Positions 10,144 through 18,103 are shown, numbered from the stretch's first letter. The stretch is DNA of 64,000 nucleotides from Paenibacillus xylaniclasticus (GCF_004001065.1 NZ_BIML01000010.1:1-64000); one strand, 5' to 3'. Numbers and translations are program-made. Notes: generated by a model from the sequence alone, not told the origin.

Positions 10144-11391
10144 CTAATCGCCCAATTCGCAATTCTGCATGCAAATGGCAGTATTTATTCCACCGAACCC
10201 CATACTCAAATTCAATGTATTGCGTATCGCTGCCGAAATCGCCTCTTGTCTTACCCAGTTGCAATTAAATCCTATAGGCTCTTCCAAATTGCGCGTAGGA
10301 TGAAGCCTCGATTGTTTCATTTGCAGCAAAGTAGCGATAATTTCAACGGTTCCTGCTGCGCTCAGTCCATGACCGGTAATCGATTTGGTTGCATTGATAT
10401 AGGCGTGCGAGAGGTTACAATCTTCAATTGCTCTAATTTCGATCTCATCGCCAATCGCAGAGCCTGTGCCATGCGGATTAATATAATCAATCTCCTGAGG
10501 CTGCAACGCCGCTCTCTCCAACGCTTTTTGAATCACTTGGACTTCGCCTTCATACGAAGGATTCGGATTTCGATTTCGATCCATCCTCATGCCCCAGCCC
10601 ATAAGCTTGGCATAAGGCTTTACCTGTCTCCTCATAACAGAATCGACCCGCTCAACGATAACGACTCCACAAGCTTCGCCGTATATAAATCCATCCCGCT
10701 GCTTATCGAATGGACGACATGCCCTAGCAGGATCATCTGCATAGCGGTCGCTTCCCATTGCCCCCAGGGATCGAAATGCTTGACATTCCATATATGAAAT
10801 ATCCATCAGCGCCCCCATCGCAATGCAAACGTCTACCCGCCCTGTCTGAATCGCCTCAATGGCTTGAATAATCGCGACTTGTCCGCTTGCAGAAGCTCCT
10901 CCAACCGTGTAAGCAAATCCTTGAATGCCGAATTGCTCCGTACATAGTCCGCACAAATCAGAATCCATAAAAGTAAGACCATAAGTTGGCGGAACAAAAC
11001 ACATTTTATCGCGATAATTCTCATAGGTAAGAAACAATTCCCGCTGCTGCAAATTAGAGCCGCCAACGATTAGACCGATGCGACCTGGATCGACGTCATC
11101 CAGACGAGCGTCATCCCATGCTTCCTGAAGAGTAAGCAAGGCGACTTGACCGGATAGGGTTGCCGTTCGCAGCATACGTCTAGAGAAGTGTTCCGGAAAC
11201 GACAAGGACGGCAGCTCTGCGCCGATGAATGAGGCGTCTCCCTTTCGGCCAGGACGCTGCAATACCCCGAATGCATGCTGGCCTTCGAACAACGCCGTGG
11301 CGAAAGCGTCCTTCCCTTGGCCAATCGCCGACGTAACGCCAACGCCTGTAATATATGGCTCAGACGGATTGTAATTTGTAATGGAGCGCAT
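10144..11391 (-). CDS. Decarboxylating ketosynthase of the beta-branching cassette (PksF-like)
   Basis: A 415-residue beta-ketoacyl synthase fold protein. The His motifs are present (INPHGTGSAIGDE and KSITGHGLSAAG), but the nucleophile region reads YTVGGASASGQ where active KSs have ...ACSS. The catalytic Cys position is therefore a Ser. This is the expected state of the cassette KS that decarboxylates malonyl-ACP to acetyl-ACP without condensing. The ATG lies inside the 3' end of the ACP gene (about 32-base overlap), implying translational coupling of donor ACP and its decarboxylase. No better start with a ribosome site was seen. Confidence 0.9.
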   Translation of the reverse strand: MRSITNYNPSEPYITGVGVTSAIGQGKDAFATALFEGQHAFGVLQRPGRKGDASFIGAELPSLSFPEHFSRRMLRTATLSGQVALLTLQEAWDDARLDDVDPGRIGLIVGGSNLQQRELFLTYENYRDKMCFVPPTYGLTFMDSDLCGLCTEQFGIQGFAYTVGGASASGQVAIIQAIEAIQTGRVDVCIAMGALMDISYMECQAFRSLGAMGSDRYADDPARACRPFDKQRDGFIYGEACGVVIVERVDSVMRRQVKPYAKLMGWGMRMDRNRNPNPSYEGEVQVIQKALERAALQPQEIDYINPHGTGSAIGDEIEIRAIEDCNLSHAYINATKSITGHGLSAAGTVEIIATLLQMKQSRLHPTRNLEEPIGFNCNWVRQEAISAAIRNTLNLSMGFGGINTAICMQNCELGD

Positions 11392-11611
11392 CCGCCAGTT
11401 CTCCTACATTTTTTACACCTGATAGCTCTACGCGAGCAATCTGAAGCGATAAAGCCTCCATTGCTCTCGTTACAATTTCTGCTCGATCTACTGAATCAGC
11501 GCCCAGATCCACCAACCGGTCCTCATATTGAAAATGGTGATTCTTTAAATCAGGAAGTACTTCACAAATACAGCCTTTAACGATTTCAAATACTTCTTCC
11601 TTACGCATCAT
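11360..11611 (-). CDS. Donor acyl carrier protein (AcpK-like)
   Basis: An 83-residue standalone acyl carrier protein. The phosphopantetheine site is in DLGADSVDRAEIV, with the serine about residue 40. Heading an operon with the decarboxylating KS, the HMGS-like enzyme and two ECHs, it should carry the acetyl unit used for beta-branching. A strong ribosome site AAGGAGAGAG precedes two tandem ATGs (11611, 11608). It is the first gene after the long leader that follows loaP. Confidence 0.92.
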   Translation of the reverse strand: MMRKEEVFEIVKGCICEVLPDLKNHHFQYEDRLVDLGADSVDRAEIVTRAMEALSLQIARVELSGVKNVGELADALHYKLQSV

Positions 11612-11922
11612 AATCTCTCTCCTTAGTAATGGATTGGTTTTCTCAGCCGCGATTGCTAGCCATCGAAAGACAAATAATCGAGTATTCGGGATTTCGACTC
11701 GACGGACTGGACTTGGCTCGTAGGTTCCGTTTCGTATGCGTTCTCGAATGGCTGGCCCGTTTTGTACGAGGTGTCCGCCTTAAGCTATGGCTATTACTGC
11801 CTTCACCATTCGGGACTTGAACCCTAGAGATAGCGCCCATGTTGGGCGCACATAAAAAGCTTTCAAAACCGTTGCCCGTTTTGAAAGCTTCATTAAATAA
11901 ACGTTCGTTCCACGTCATCCGT
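11612..11922 (-). promoter_or_regulatory. Putative LoaP-responsive leader between loaP and the PKS operon
   Basis: A 311-base untranslated stretch separates loaP from the ACP gene. In transcript order it contains an intrinsic terminator (11857-11890), a compact 7-bp GC hairpin with a 3-base loop (11833-11849), and a 5-bp hairpin CGAGT/ACTCG (near 11680-11702). Three copies of a TWCRAAACGG-like motif occur at 11876-11885, 11757-11766 and 11727-11736. LoaP proteins are known processive antiterminators that bind RNA hairpins in long biosynthetic operons. That this leader is the target is inferred from position only. Confidence 0.5.
11857..11890 (-). terminator. Intrinsic terminator after loaP
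   Basis: A perfect 13-bp inverted repeat (AAGCTTTCAAAAC with its complement, 8-base loop) is followed on the minus strand by a short T run (CTTTTTA). It sits between loaP and the PKS genes, so read-through or antitermination is needed to express the cassette from the upstream promoter. Confidence 0.8.
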
Positions 11923-12453
11923 TTAATTTTTACTAATAATTTCTACGGCTACATTCACGAGCTTTATCTCGCCCATAAATTCCAATTGAATAATGGCCTG
12001 CCTTTTATGTCGGTCTATTTTCTTCACCATATTACTCTTCCCTTTAAGGGGACCATCAATAATATATAATTTCCCTCCTTCGATATAACCGGTAGATGAT
12101 TCTATGCAATATTTATCATTACATAAACTCTTCAAAACTTGTCGCTCAGAGTCCCTAAGGGAAGCTTCTGCCTTCGAGTATCTTAATAAACGAACGATAT
12201 CGTACGAACTATACAACAACGAATTTACACTCGATATAAAATTCAAGTTGGGTAAGCACGACTCAACGAAAACGTAGCTTGGGAACAAAGGGGCCAGTTC
12301 TTTCTTCACGGTTCCTGCTGCCTTAAAAAGCCTCTCTCGAATCGGTATAAATGGTTTACACACTTCTTCATCTAACCATTTAAGAAGAAGCTGCTTCACC
12401 CGTTCTTCCCCGCCCGTCCTCACAAAAAAAACATACCAATTCACTTGGTTCAT
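11923..12453 (-). CDS. loaP: LoaP-type NusG paralogue (transcription antiterminator)
   Basis: About 176 residues from ATG 12453. The N-terminal NGN domain begins NWYVFFVRTGGEERV and has the NusG-like FPSYVFVES strand. A C-terminal KOW segment follows (IDGPLKGKSNMVKKIDRHKR). LoaP proteins are specialised NusG paralogues, mostly beside or inside polyketide operons in Bacillota, that keep RNA polymerase moving past terminators. Its location directly before a terminator-bearing leader and a PKS operon supports LoaP over the housekeeping NusG. The frame is open to 12513, but the conserved NGN start argues for 12453. A tiny ORF (12455-12481) ends one base before this start. Confidence 0.88.
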   Translation of the reverse strand: MNQVNWYVFFVRTGGEERVKQLLLKWLDEEVCKPFIPIRERLFKAAGTVKKELAPLFPSYVFVESCLPNLNFISSVNSLLYSSYDIVRLLRYSKAEASLRDSERQVLKSLCNDKYCIESSTGYIEGGKLYIIDGPLKGKSNMVKKIDRHKRQAIIQLEFMGEIKLVNVAVEIISKN

Positions 12454-12454
12454 T

Positions 12455-12481
12455 TTATGACGTGCACCGCCATTTGCACAT
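12455..12481 (-). CDS. Possible 8-codon leader peptide before loaP
   Basis: The minus strand reads ATG then MCKWRCTS and TAA, with AAAGGGCG upstream. The stop is followed after one base by the loaP ATG. loaP itself has only a weak, distant ribosome site, so initiation coupled to this mini-ORF is plausible. It could equally be chance. Confidence 0.3.
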   Translation of the reverse strand: MCKWRCTS

Positions 12482-12545
12482 AGCTTCGCCCTTTCACTTA
12501 TCCAACTTGACAAGCTACAATTATTTCCGCTTTATGTTCTCCATT

Positions 12546-12575
12546 AGCGGTTAACGTGACCCACCAGCGATTAAC
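12546..12575. repeat. Two direct repeats AGCGRTTAAC, 20 bp apart, in the loaP leader
   Basis: AGCGGTTAAC (12546-12555) and AGCGATTAAC (12566-12575) are spaced exactly two helical turns, just downstream of the predicted loaP start site. This arrangement is typical of a dimeric regulator's operator. No family is identified. Confidence 0.4.
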
Positions 12576-12615
12576 CAACAAATAAGAGATTTTATAATAT
12601 TCAATAAATGGTCTT

Positions 12616-12644
12616 ATTATATATTAATATACAAATATTGTCAA
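12616..12644 (-). promoter_or_regulatory. Sigma-A promoter for loaP and the PKS operon
   Basis: The minus strand reads TTGACA (12639-12644), a 17-base spacer, then TATAAT (12616-12621): a perfect consensus. Predicted transcription start is near 12609. It reads into loaP and, subject to antitermination, the PKS genes. Confidence 0.85.
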
Positions 12645-12670
12645 TATATTAGAGTGAAATCAGCTGACTC

Positions 12671-14161
12671 TCATAATTTCGTTAAACACTTTCCAGCAGA
12701 AAACCGATACTTTTCTTCAAGGTCTTCAATAATTTCTATTGCTATACAATACCCAAAGAATAACGTTAAAATATCCTCGTATCTTTTGCCTGATCCTCGT
12801 GCATTCCTTATTAATGTATTTTGATGTTCTTGTATTTTCTCTTTGTAGAATGAGAGTACAGCCGGAGTTGATTGAGAAGCGAGAATATTCATCATAAGAA
12901 TCGACAATTCCTCCCGAAGCTCTTGAATCGGAAAGTCGTTATTCTCCTTGGAGTATACCTCTAACGTTTCGGGTAGAACATTCGATATCATAAACGGTTC
13001 TAGAGAACTAAAATGACCTTCATTAGCGATTTTGTCGGCAATTAACTTGCCAAATACGATGCCAGATGCGAAGGCTTGCCCAGGAATTCTTCCAGAACCG
13101 CGGTTCCCGTTATACTGAGCCTCGCCGGCAACAAATACACGATTTAGATTAATAGCCTCGGCGTTACAATTGATCTCAATTCCACCTGAAGAATAGTGAA
13201 TTGTCGGTGAAATTTTAACTTTGTTATTTTTGACTATGTTGGGACTAAATCCATAATTTTTAAATCTTTCATTCAGCAAGCTTTTATCAATATGGCTCAT
13301 ATCCAAATACATAGCTTTATTATTCTTGATGCAATTTAATTCAAATTGTATAATTTCATCAATAATTTCATGATACTCGTCATGAGCAATTGCTTCACAA
13401 ATATACCTGTCTGTTAATAATTGAACCCCTTCCTCGTCTATTATTTTCCCCTCGCTTAAACGTACAACTCCTCCCAATAATATTTGCCTTCCATTGTAGA
13501 TGGACCAAGGATGAGACATGACTGTGGACATGCCCTTTAATTTTGCACCCATTTTTTTAGCTAGTATAAGTGCTTCACCCGTTGAACTCGGCGAATTATC
13601 ATTATAATAAAATTGTCCTGCATATCCGCCCGTAGCCAGTATTACATAATTCGTATAAATTCTAGTGAATTGATCTACTTGTATGTCATATAAGATTGCA
13701 GCAATCCCTTCATCCAACTTTTCCAGATCAATTAACATTTGATTAGTCATCGGTTGTTCAATATGATTCAATAATTTGTTGATTAATTTCTTTCCCCCGT
13801 GCGATTTAATTAAACATTCGGGCATGACGCCAATGGTTGTTTTTTCATGCTTTATCCCTAATTCTTCGTAAAAATTTAAAATTACACCAGAATTTTTATA
13901 CAACGTTTCAATTACTGAACGATCCGCTCCACATTTCTCTACCGTTAAATTAATAATTTGATTGATATTATTTAGTGGAGGAACACGCGTATTAGCAGCT
14001 GAGAGAAAAGAATTGCTTTGCTTAGGTGCGCTTTTTTTCGTAATAATCGTGTACTTCATGTTGTTTTTAGACAAATAGTAAGCAGCAGCAAGTCCCGATA
14101 TACCCGTTCCGATAATCAAAATTGGAGTATAGTGTTCAATTGATATTACGCTCCGCTTCAT
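12671..14161 (-). CDS. FAD-dependent oxidoreductase, fumarate reductase/L-aspartate oxidase-like flavoprotein
   Basis: A 496-residue protein. It has an N-terminal dinucleotide motif IIGTGISGLAAAYYL (near 16), a second FAD segment YVILATGGYAG (near 170), and a C-terminal NRGSGRIPGQAFASGIVFG (near 355) as in the FAD_binding_2 family (fumarate reductase and L-aspartate oxidase flavoproteins). The substrate cannot be read. AAGGGAGAT precedes ATG 14161. The gene is conspicuously AT-rich and Asn/Ile/Lys-rich compared with aspS beside it, suggesting transfer together with the PKS locus. It could be a tailoring oxidase or an unrelated passenger. It ends only 27 bases before the loaP promoter and is likely a separate transcript. 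Confidence 0.75.
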   Translation of the reverse strand: MKRSVISIEHYTPILIIGTGISGLAAAYYLSKNNMKYTIITKKSAPKQSNSFLSAANTRVPPLNNINQIINLTVEKCGADRSVIETLYKNSGVILNFYEELGIKHEKTTIGVMPECLIKSHGGKKLINKLLNHIEQPMTNQMLIDLEKLDEGIAAILYDIQVDQFTRIYTNYVILATGGYAGQFYYNDNSPSSTGEALILAKKMGAKLKGMSTVMSHPWSIYNGRQILLGGVVRLSEGKIIDEEGVQLLTDRYICEAIAHDEYHEIIDEIIQFELNCIKNNKAMYLDMSHIDKSLLNERFKNYGFSPNIVKNNKVKISPTIHYSSGGIEINCNAEAINLNRVFVAGEAQYNGNRGSGRIPGQAFASGIVFGKLIADKIANEGHFSSLEPFMISNVLPETLEVYSKENNDFPIQELREELSILMMNILASQSTPAVLSFYKEKIQEHQNTLIRNARGSGKRYEDILTLFFGYCIAIEIIEDLEEKYRFSAGKCLTKL

Positions 14162-14316
14162 GATCCCATCTCCCTTATTAGGGTGTTGATCTTCGAAATA
14201 TTTCTCTATGATGCGACTAGAAGCTATTTTTGCGACAAGAAGACTTTACGTTTATTCGCAGGTTCATTATGAACGGATAGACTTAAGGTGGGCTAGGGAG
14301 CGTATCTGTGCAGCAT
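14162..14316. other. Intergenic boundary between aspS and the flavoprotein gene
   Basis: 155 bases with no convincing gene or strong terminator. This is where sequence composition changes from the AT-rich flavoprotein/loaP block to the conserved aspS block. Confidence 0.4.
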
Positions 14317-16110
14317 TCATTCATTGTAGGACGACTCCTTGACGGCCAGACGAATCGAGAGAATCTCAAGCTGCTCATCCTCGACCGGTCCTGGAGCATC
14401 GGTCACCAAGCATTTCGCACTTGCCGTTTTCGGAAAAGCAATCGTCTCACGAAGATTGGCACGACCTGCAAGCAGCATAACCAAACGATCAAGCCCAAAG
14501 GCGATCCCCCCATGTGGCGGGGTACCATATTCAAAAGCATTCAACAGGAAGCCGAATTTCTCTTGCGCCTCTTCATTTGTGAAGCCAAGAGCGCCGAACA
14601 TTTTCTCCTGTACTTCACGCTTGTAAATCCGCATCGAACCGCCGCCTACCTCGTAGCCGTTCAATACAAGATCATACGCTTGTGCACGAATTTGTCCGGG
14701 ATCGGTTACAAACAAATGCAAGTCCTCTTCTTTCGGACGCGCGAACGGATGATGCTCTGCGACGTACCGTTTTTCTTCCTCATTGTAGCTGAGCAGCGGA
14801 AAGTCGACGACCCACACAAACTTGAAGTGATGTTCGTCAATTAACCCAAGCTCGCGAGCTATATGTAGACGAAGGTTGCCCAACACCTCCGCCACGACCT
14901 TGTTAGTGTCGGCGGAGAACAGCAGCAGGTCGCCTTCTTCTACTTCAAGCCGCTCTCTAAGCGCCGTTAACTCCTGATCGTTGAGAAATTTTACGATCGG
15001 CCCTTTCAACTCGCCGTCTTTACATGTGATCCATGCAAGACCTTTGGCACCATAACGCATAGCGAACACACCGAGATCATCGATTACCTTGCGACTCCAG
15101 TTCGCACAGCCTTTGGCGTTCAGCGCCTTCACCTGATTACCTTTCTTGATCGCGTTCGCAAACAACTGCACGCCCGATTCAACAACGATGTCAGAAACGT
15201 CCTTCAGCTCCAAACCAAATCTAAGATCGGGTTTATCAGAGCCGTATTTGCTCATCGCTTCTGCGTAGGTGATCCGCTGAAACGGAATGGGGATGTCGAT
15301 ACCCGCAATTTCTTTAAACAAGTGGACGACGAGCTGCTCCATAAGCTCAAGCAGTTGATCCTGCGACATGAACGACGTTTCAATGTCTACCTGCGTAAAT
15401 TCTGGCTGTCGATCAGCACGCAAATCTTCGTCGCGGAAGCAGCGGGCGATCTGGTAATAACGTTCTATTCCTCCAACCATTAGCAATTGCTTAAAAATTT
15501 GCGGTGACTGCGGTAATGCGTAAAACTCTCCTGGATGCACACGGCTTGGTACAAGGTAACTGCGCGCGCCTTCCGGCGTATCGTTCGTCATAATCGGTGT
15601 CTCGATCTCGATAAAACCGTTGTCATCCAAAAAATCCCGGAACACTTTAGCCACTTTGGAGCGCAAAATCAAGGTCCGCTGCATTTCAGGACGGCGCAAG
15701 TCAAGATAACGATATTTCAGACGCAGCGCTTCGTCGATTTCAATGCCGTCCTCGATGAAAAAGGGCGGGGTTTTCGCCATATTCATCATCTCAATTTCAG
15801 TAATTTGCACTTCAATCTCACCCGTCGGAATACTTGGGTTAACGTTTTCCTTGTCCCTTCCAACCACTTTACCGCGAACAGCTAGCACATACTCGTTGCG
15901 AACGCGGTCAGCCACTGCTAGAGCGTCTCCAGAAAACGCCGGATTGAACACAAGCTGGACCAAGCCGCTACGGTCGCGAAGATCGATAAACAGCACGCCG
16001 CCAAGGTCGCGGCGGCGCTGCACCCAGCCGTTCAGTGTGACCGTTTCCCCTTCATTAGCTTTGCTTAACAAGCCGCAATGATGCGTTTTAAGCATCGTCA
16101 TCTTCGTCAT
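14317..16110 (-). CDS. aspS: Aspartyl-tRNA synthetase
   Basis: A 597-residue class II aminoacyl-tRNA synthetase of the bacterial type. It has an N-terminal OB-fold anticodon-binding domain ([11 protein letters not shown]), motif 2 ([20 protein letters not shown]), the inserted GAD domain (near 300-400) and motif 3 ([15 protein letters not shown]). Leu in RRDLGG, rather than His, is the residue generally associated with a discriminating AspRS that charges only tRNA-Asp; that is a family-level inference. The start ATG 16110 lies 3' of a T-box leader, so expression should respond to uncharged tRNA-Asp. Confidence 0.97.
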   Translation of the reverse strand: MTKMTMLKTHHCGLLSKANEGETVTLNGWVQRRRDLGGVLFIDLRDRSGLVQLVFNPAFSGDALAVADRVRNEYVLAVRGKVVGRDKENVNPSIPTGEIEVQITEIEMMNMAKTPPFFIEDGIEIDEALRLKYRYLDLRRPEMQRTLILRSKVAKVFRDFLDDNGFIEIETPIMTNDTPEGARSYLVPSRVHPGEFYALPQSPQIFKQLLMVGGIERYYQIARCFRDEDLRADRQPEFTQVDIETSFMSQDQLLELMEQLVVHLFKEIAGIDIPIPFQRITYAEAMSKYGSDKPDLRFGLELKDVSDIVVESGVQLFANAIKKGNQVKALNAKGCANWSRKVIDDLGVFAMRYGAKGLAWITCKDGELKGPIVKFLNDQELTALRERLEVEEGDLLLFSADTNKVVAEVLGNLRLHIARELGLIDEHHFKFVWVVDFPLLSYNEEEKRYVAEHHPFARPKEEDLHLFVTDPGQIRAQAYDLVLNGYEVGGGSMRIYKREVQEKMFGALGFTNEEAQEKFGFLLNAFEYGTPPHGGIAFGLDRLVMLLAGRANLRETIAFPKTASAKCLVTDAPGPVEDEQLEILSIRLAVKESSYNE

Positions 16111-16149
16111 ATGATTTTAGACCTCCAGGTCATCAAAGATCAGGACCTA

Positions 16150-16535
16150 TCCTACATCATTGAACTTAAAAAATAAAAACCCCCCTCCCTTGACGTTAGC
16201 CAGGGACGAGAGTTGCATATGCTGTATCTCCCGCGGACCACCCACGCTTTGAACAAGTCCTGCCCCCGTCTCCATGCAAATCCGGACTTCTTCCCACTCT
16301 TAATGCGAATAATGCTCTACCTGATGCAAATAGCTGCTGTCCGAAAATCAGAGGCGCCCGCTTTCATGCCAAGCCTCCATCGATGATTACCGGTTGGTCC
16401 ACTATTTGTCCTCCGGGAGGTTGGTTCGTCGGATTTACATAAGGAAACTTACAGCCAAGACTTCCCTCTCTGCTATGCAAGGTTCGGTGTACTAAGTCCC
16501 ATCAACGGATCAACCATATTCTGAATTTGTTCTAG
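16150..16535 (-). promoter_or_regulatory. T-box riboswitch leader of aspS
   Basis: On the minus strand, downstream of the promoter, there are Stem I hallmarks (GATGGGACTTAGTAC, then CAGAGAGGGAAG and GGCTGTAAG). A GAC triplet that could be the Asp specifier lies at 16428-16430; a second GAC is at 16398-16400. The T-box core GGGTGGTCCGCGGG follows at 16231-16243. A terminator with a GGGGGG/TTTTT end lies at 16160-16207. The core lacks one A relative to the usual GGTGGNACCGCGG. The mechanism is tRNA-dependent antitermination. Confidence 0.85.
16165..16210 (-). terminator. T-box terminator hairpin of aspS
   Basis: The minus strand shows TCCCTGGCTAACG...AGGGAGGGGGG followed by TTTTTATTTTTT. The hairpin competes with the T-box antiterminator and sits directly before the aspS ribosome site. 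Confidence 0.7.
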
Positions 16536-16564
16536 ATTTTACCTTCAACAAAATGGAGAGTCAA
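16536..16564 (-). promoter_or_regulatory. Sigma-A promoter of aspS
   Basis: The minus strand reads TTGACT (16559-16564), 17 bases, TAAAAT (16536-16541). The predicted start near 16529 gives a leader of about 420 bases that contains the T-box. Confidence 0.75.
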
Positions 16565-16997
16565 CAAAAACAATAATCGTTTAATCTACCCTTTTTTTGA
16601 CACTAATAGCAATATTACAGCTTATTTTTACAATTTTCGATAATACAAGACACTGTGATAAAGTTTATTTTTTCCATAAAAATATAATATAAATTAATTG
16701 AAAATATTGCGCTGATATTAGCTTAATCCCCACTTTCAATTTATTCGGCTTAACATTTACAGAGATGTTTGTTGATGCTTATCATTACTTAACTGCACAA
16801 TCAAACGATAATTATCTATCAAAGCATTCAATAACTATTCTTTTGGCTTATGTTCGACTTTTATTGAGTGGGTCAGATAGTCTTACGACTAGCAGAGCAC
16901 TAAATTCATACCCAGGAACCACTGTATAGCATCGCCAACTAACCACAGGATCGACCAACAGAAATACTAACCTCCCCTCCATAATTCCTTTTTCACC
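16565..16997. other. AT-rich intergenic region between divergent aspS and fabH
   Basis: About 430 bases with no supported gene. No RNA hallmark or repeat was recognised beyond the flanking promoters. Short in-frame stretches lack ribosome sites. Confidence 0.4.
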
Positions 16998-17026
16998 TTG
17001 ACAGCCATCTTCCAATATGTTTTAGT
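16998..17026 (+). promoter_or_regulatory. Probable promoter of fabH
   Basis: TTGACA at 16998-17003 is followed by an AT-rich segment with TATGTTTTAGTAT. No single -10 is clearly best (TTTAGT at 17-base spacing, TAGTAT at 19). It lies immediately before and partly within the FapR-like site. Confidence 0.5.
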
Positions 17027-17051
17027 ATTAGGTATTAGAACCTGGTACTAA
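17022..17051 (+). promoter_or_regulatory. FapR-type operator (one strong and one overlapping weaker site)
   Basis: TTAGAACCTGGTACTAA at 17035-17051 matches 15 of 17 positions of the FapR palindrome TTAGTACCTGATACTAA. A second, weaker copy (TTAGTA...GTATTAG, 17022-17038) overlaps it. FapR represses fatty-acid synthesis genes including fabH in Bacillus and is released by malonyl-CoA. The site lies between promoter and start codon of fabH. Confidence 0.8.
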
Positions 17052-17077
17052 AAATAACGACTTTAAGGGTGATCGTC

Positions 17078-18103
17078 ATGCCAACAGCGTCTCATCGATC
17101 CGGCATTCGCTCGAATGCTGTCATTACCGCCATCGGCTCCTATGTTCCCGACACCGTGCTGACAAATGCGGATTTAGAGCAGATGGTCGATACGAACAAT
17201 GAATGGATCATTCGGAGAACCGGTATCGCCGAAAGACGGGTTGCCGCGCCTGAGCAATACTGCAGTGACCTGTGCATCGAAGCGATCAACGATCTTCAGC
17301 GCAGATATAACGTAACGCTTACCGACGTCGACTATATCATCGTTGCAACGACAACAGCTGATATGCCATTTCCTTCAGTCGCATGTCGAATTCAACAGGC
17401 ATTCGGTATCGTAGCGTGCGGAGCGATCGATCTGCAGGCGGCATGCGCTGGCTTTACAGCAGCGCTGCAAAATGCGAACGGATTGCTCTACTCTGGCGCT
17501 GCTCGCAAAGTGCTCGTCGTCGGAGCAGAAACGTTGACCAAAGTAACCGATTACACCGACCGTACGACCTGCATACTATTCGGCGACGGCGCGGGCGCCA
17601 TCCTACTTGAAGCGGATGACAGCCGGGAGGGCGATCTGCTCGCCGCTTACTCCGTGACGACTGGCTCAGGCGGACATCAAGTATATATGACTGGTCTATC
17701 CCAGTCGATCGGAGAACATCAGCTTTCCAATCCCGGCAAAATAGTTCAGAATGGACGCGAAGTGTACAAATGGGCCGTCAGTACCGTTCCAGACGGAATT
17801 GAACGCCTTCTAAACGGAACCCGCTACAGCATAGCCGACATCGACTGGTTTGTGCCGCACAGCGCAAATATGCGCATTATCGAATCGATCTGCGAACGGA
17901 CCGGTATTCCGGTCGACCGGACGCTCGTATCGCTCGTTCAATACGGCAATACATCGTCAGCATCCATTCCGCTGGCGCTTGACCTAGCCGTGAGGGACGG
18001 CCGTCTCAGCCAAGGTCAGCTCGTGCTTATGTACGGCTACGGCGCCGGACTTACGCAGGCAGGCGTATTAATACGGTGGGGATTGCAGGATGTGAAATCA
18101 TAA
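17078..18103 (+). CDS. fabH: Beta-ketoacyl-ACP synthase III (FabHB-like)
   Basis: 341 residues from ATG 17078; a GTG at 17069 is also in frame but overlaps the ribosome site AAGGGTGA. The Cys-His-Asn triad is visible in AACAGFTAA, FVPHSANMR and YGNTSSASI. The N-terminal NEWIIRRTGI signature is typical of KAS III. Wording such as SDLCIEA, VTDYTDRTTC and NGREVYKW is closer to B. subtilis FabHB than FabHA. The enzyme condenses acyl-CoA primers with malonyl-ACP to start (often branched) fatty acid synthesis. It is monocistronic, with its own promoter, FapR-like operator and terminator. Confidence 0.93.
   Translation: MPTASHRSGIRSNAVITAIGSYVPDTVLTNADLEQMVDTNNEWIIRRTGIAERRVAAPEQYCSDLCIEAINDLQRRYNVTLTDVDYIIVATTTADMPFPSVACRIQQAFGIVACGAIDLQAACAGFTAALQNANGLLYSGAARKVLVVGAETLTKVTDYTDRTTCILFGDGAGAILLEADDSREGDLLAAYSVTTGSGGHQVYMTGLSQSIGEHQLSNPGKIVQNGREVYKWAVSTVPDGIERLLNGTRYSIADIDWFVPHSANMRIIESICERTGIPVDRTLVSLVQYGNTSSASIPLALDLAVRDGRLSQGQLVLMYGYGAGLTQAGVLIRWGLQDVKS

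Noticed and set aside
11800-11825. GGGTTCAAGTCCCGA on the minus strand resembling a tRNA T-arm
   Set aside because: No acceptor, D or anticodon arms fit around it; probably chance within the PKS leader.
14308-14844. Plus-strand 178-codon frame at the end of aspS
   Set aside because: Antisense to aspS motif 3 region; no family resemblance.
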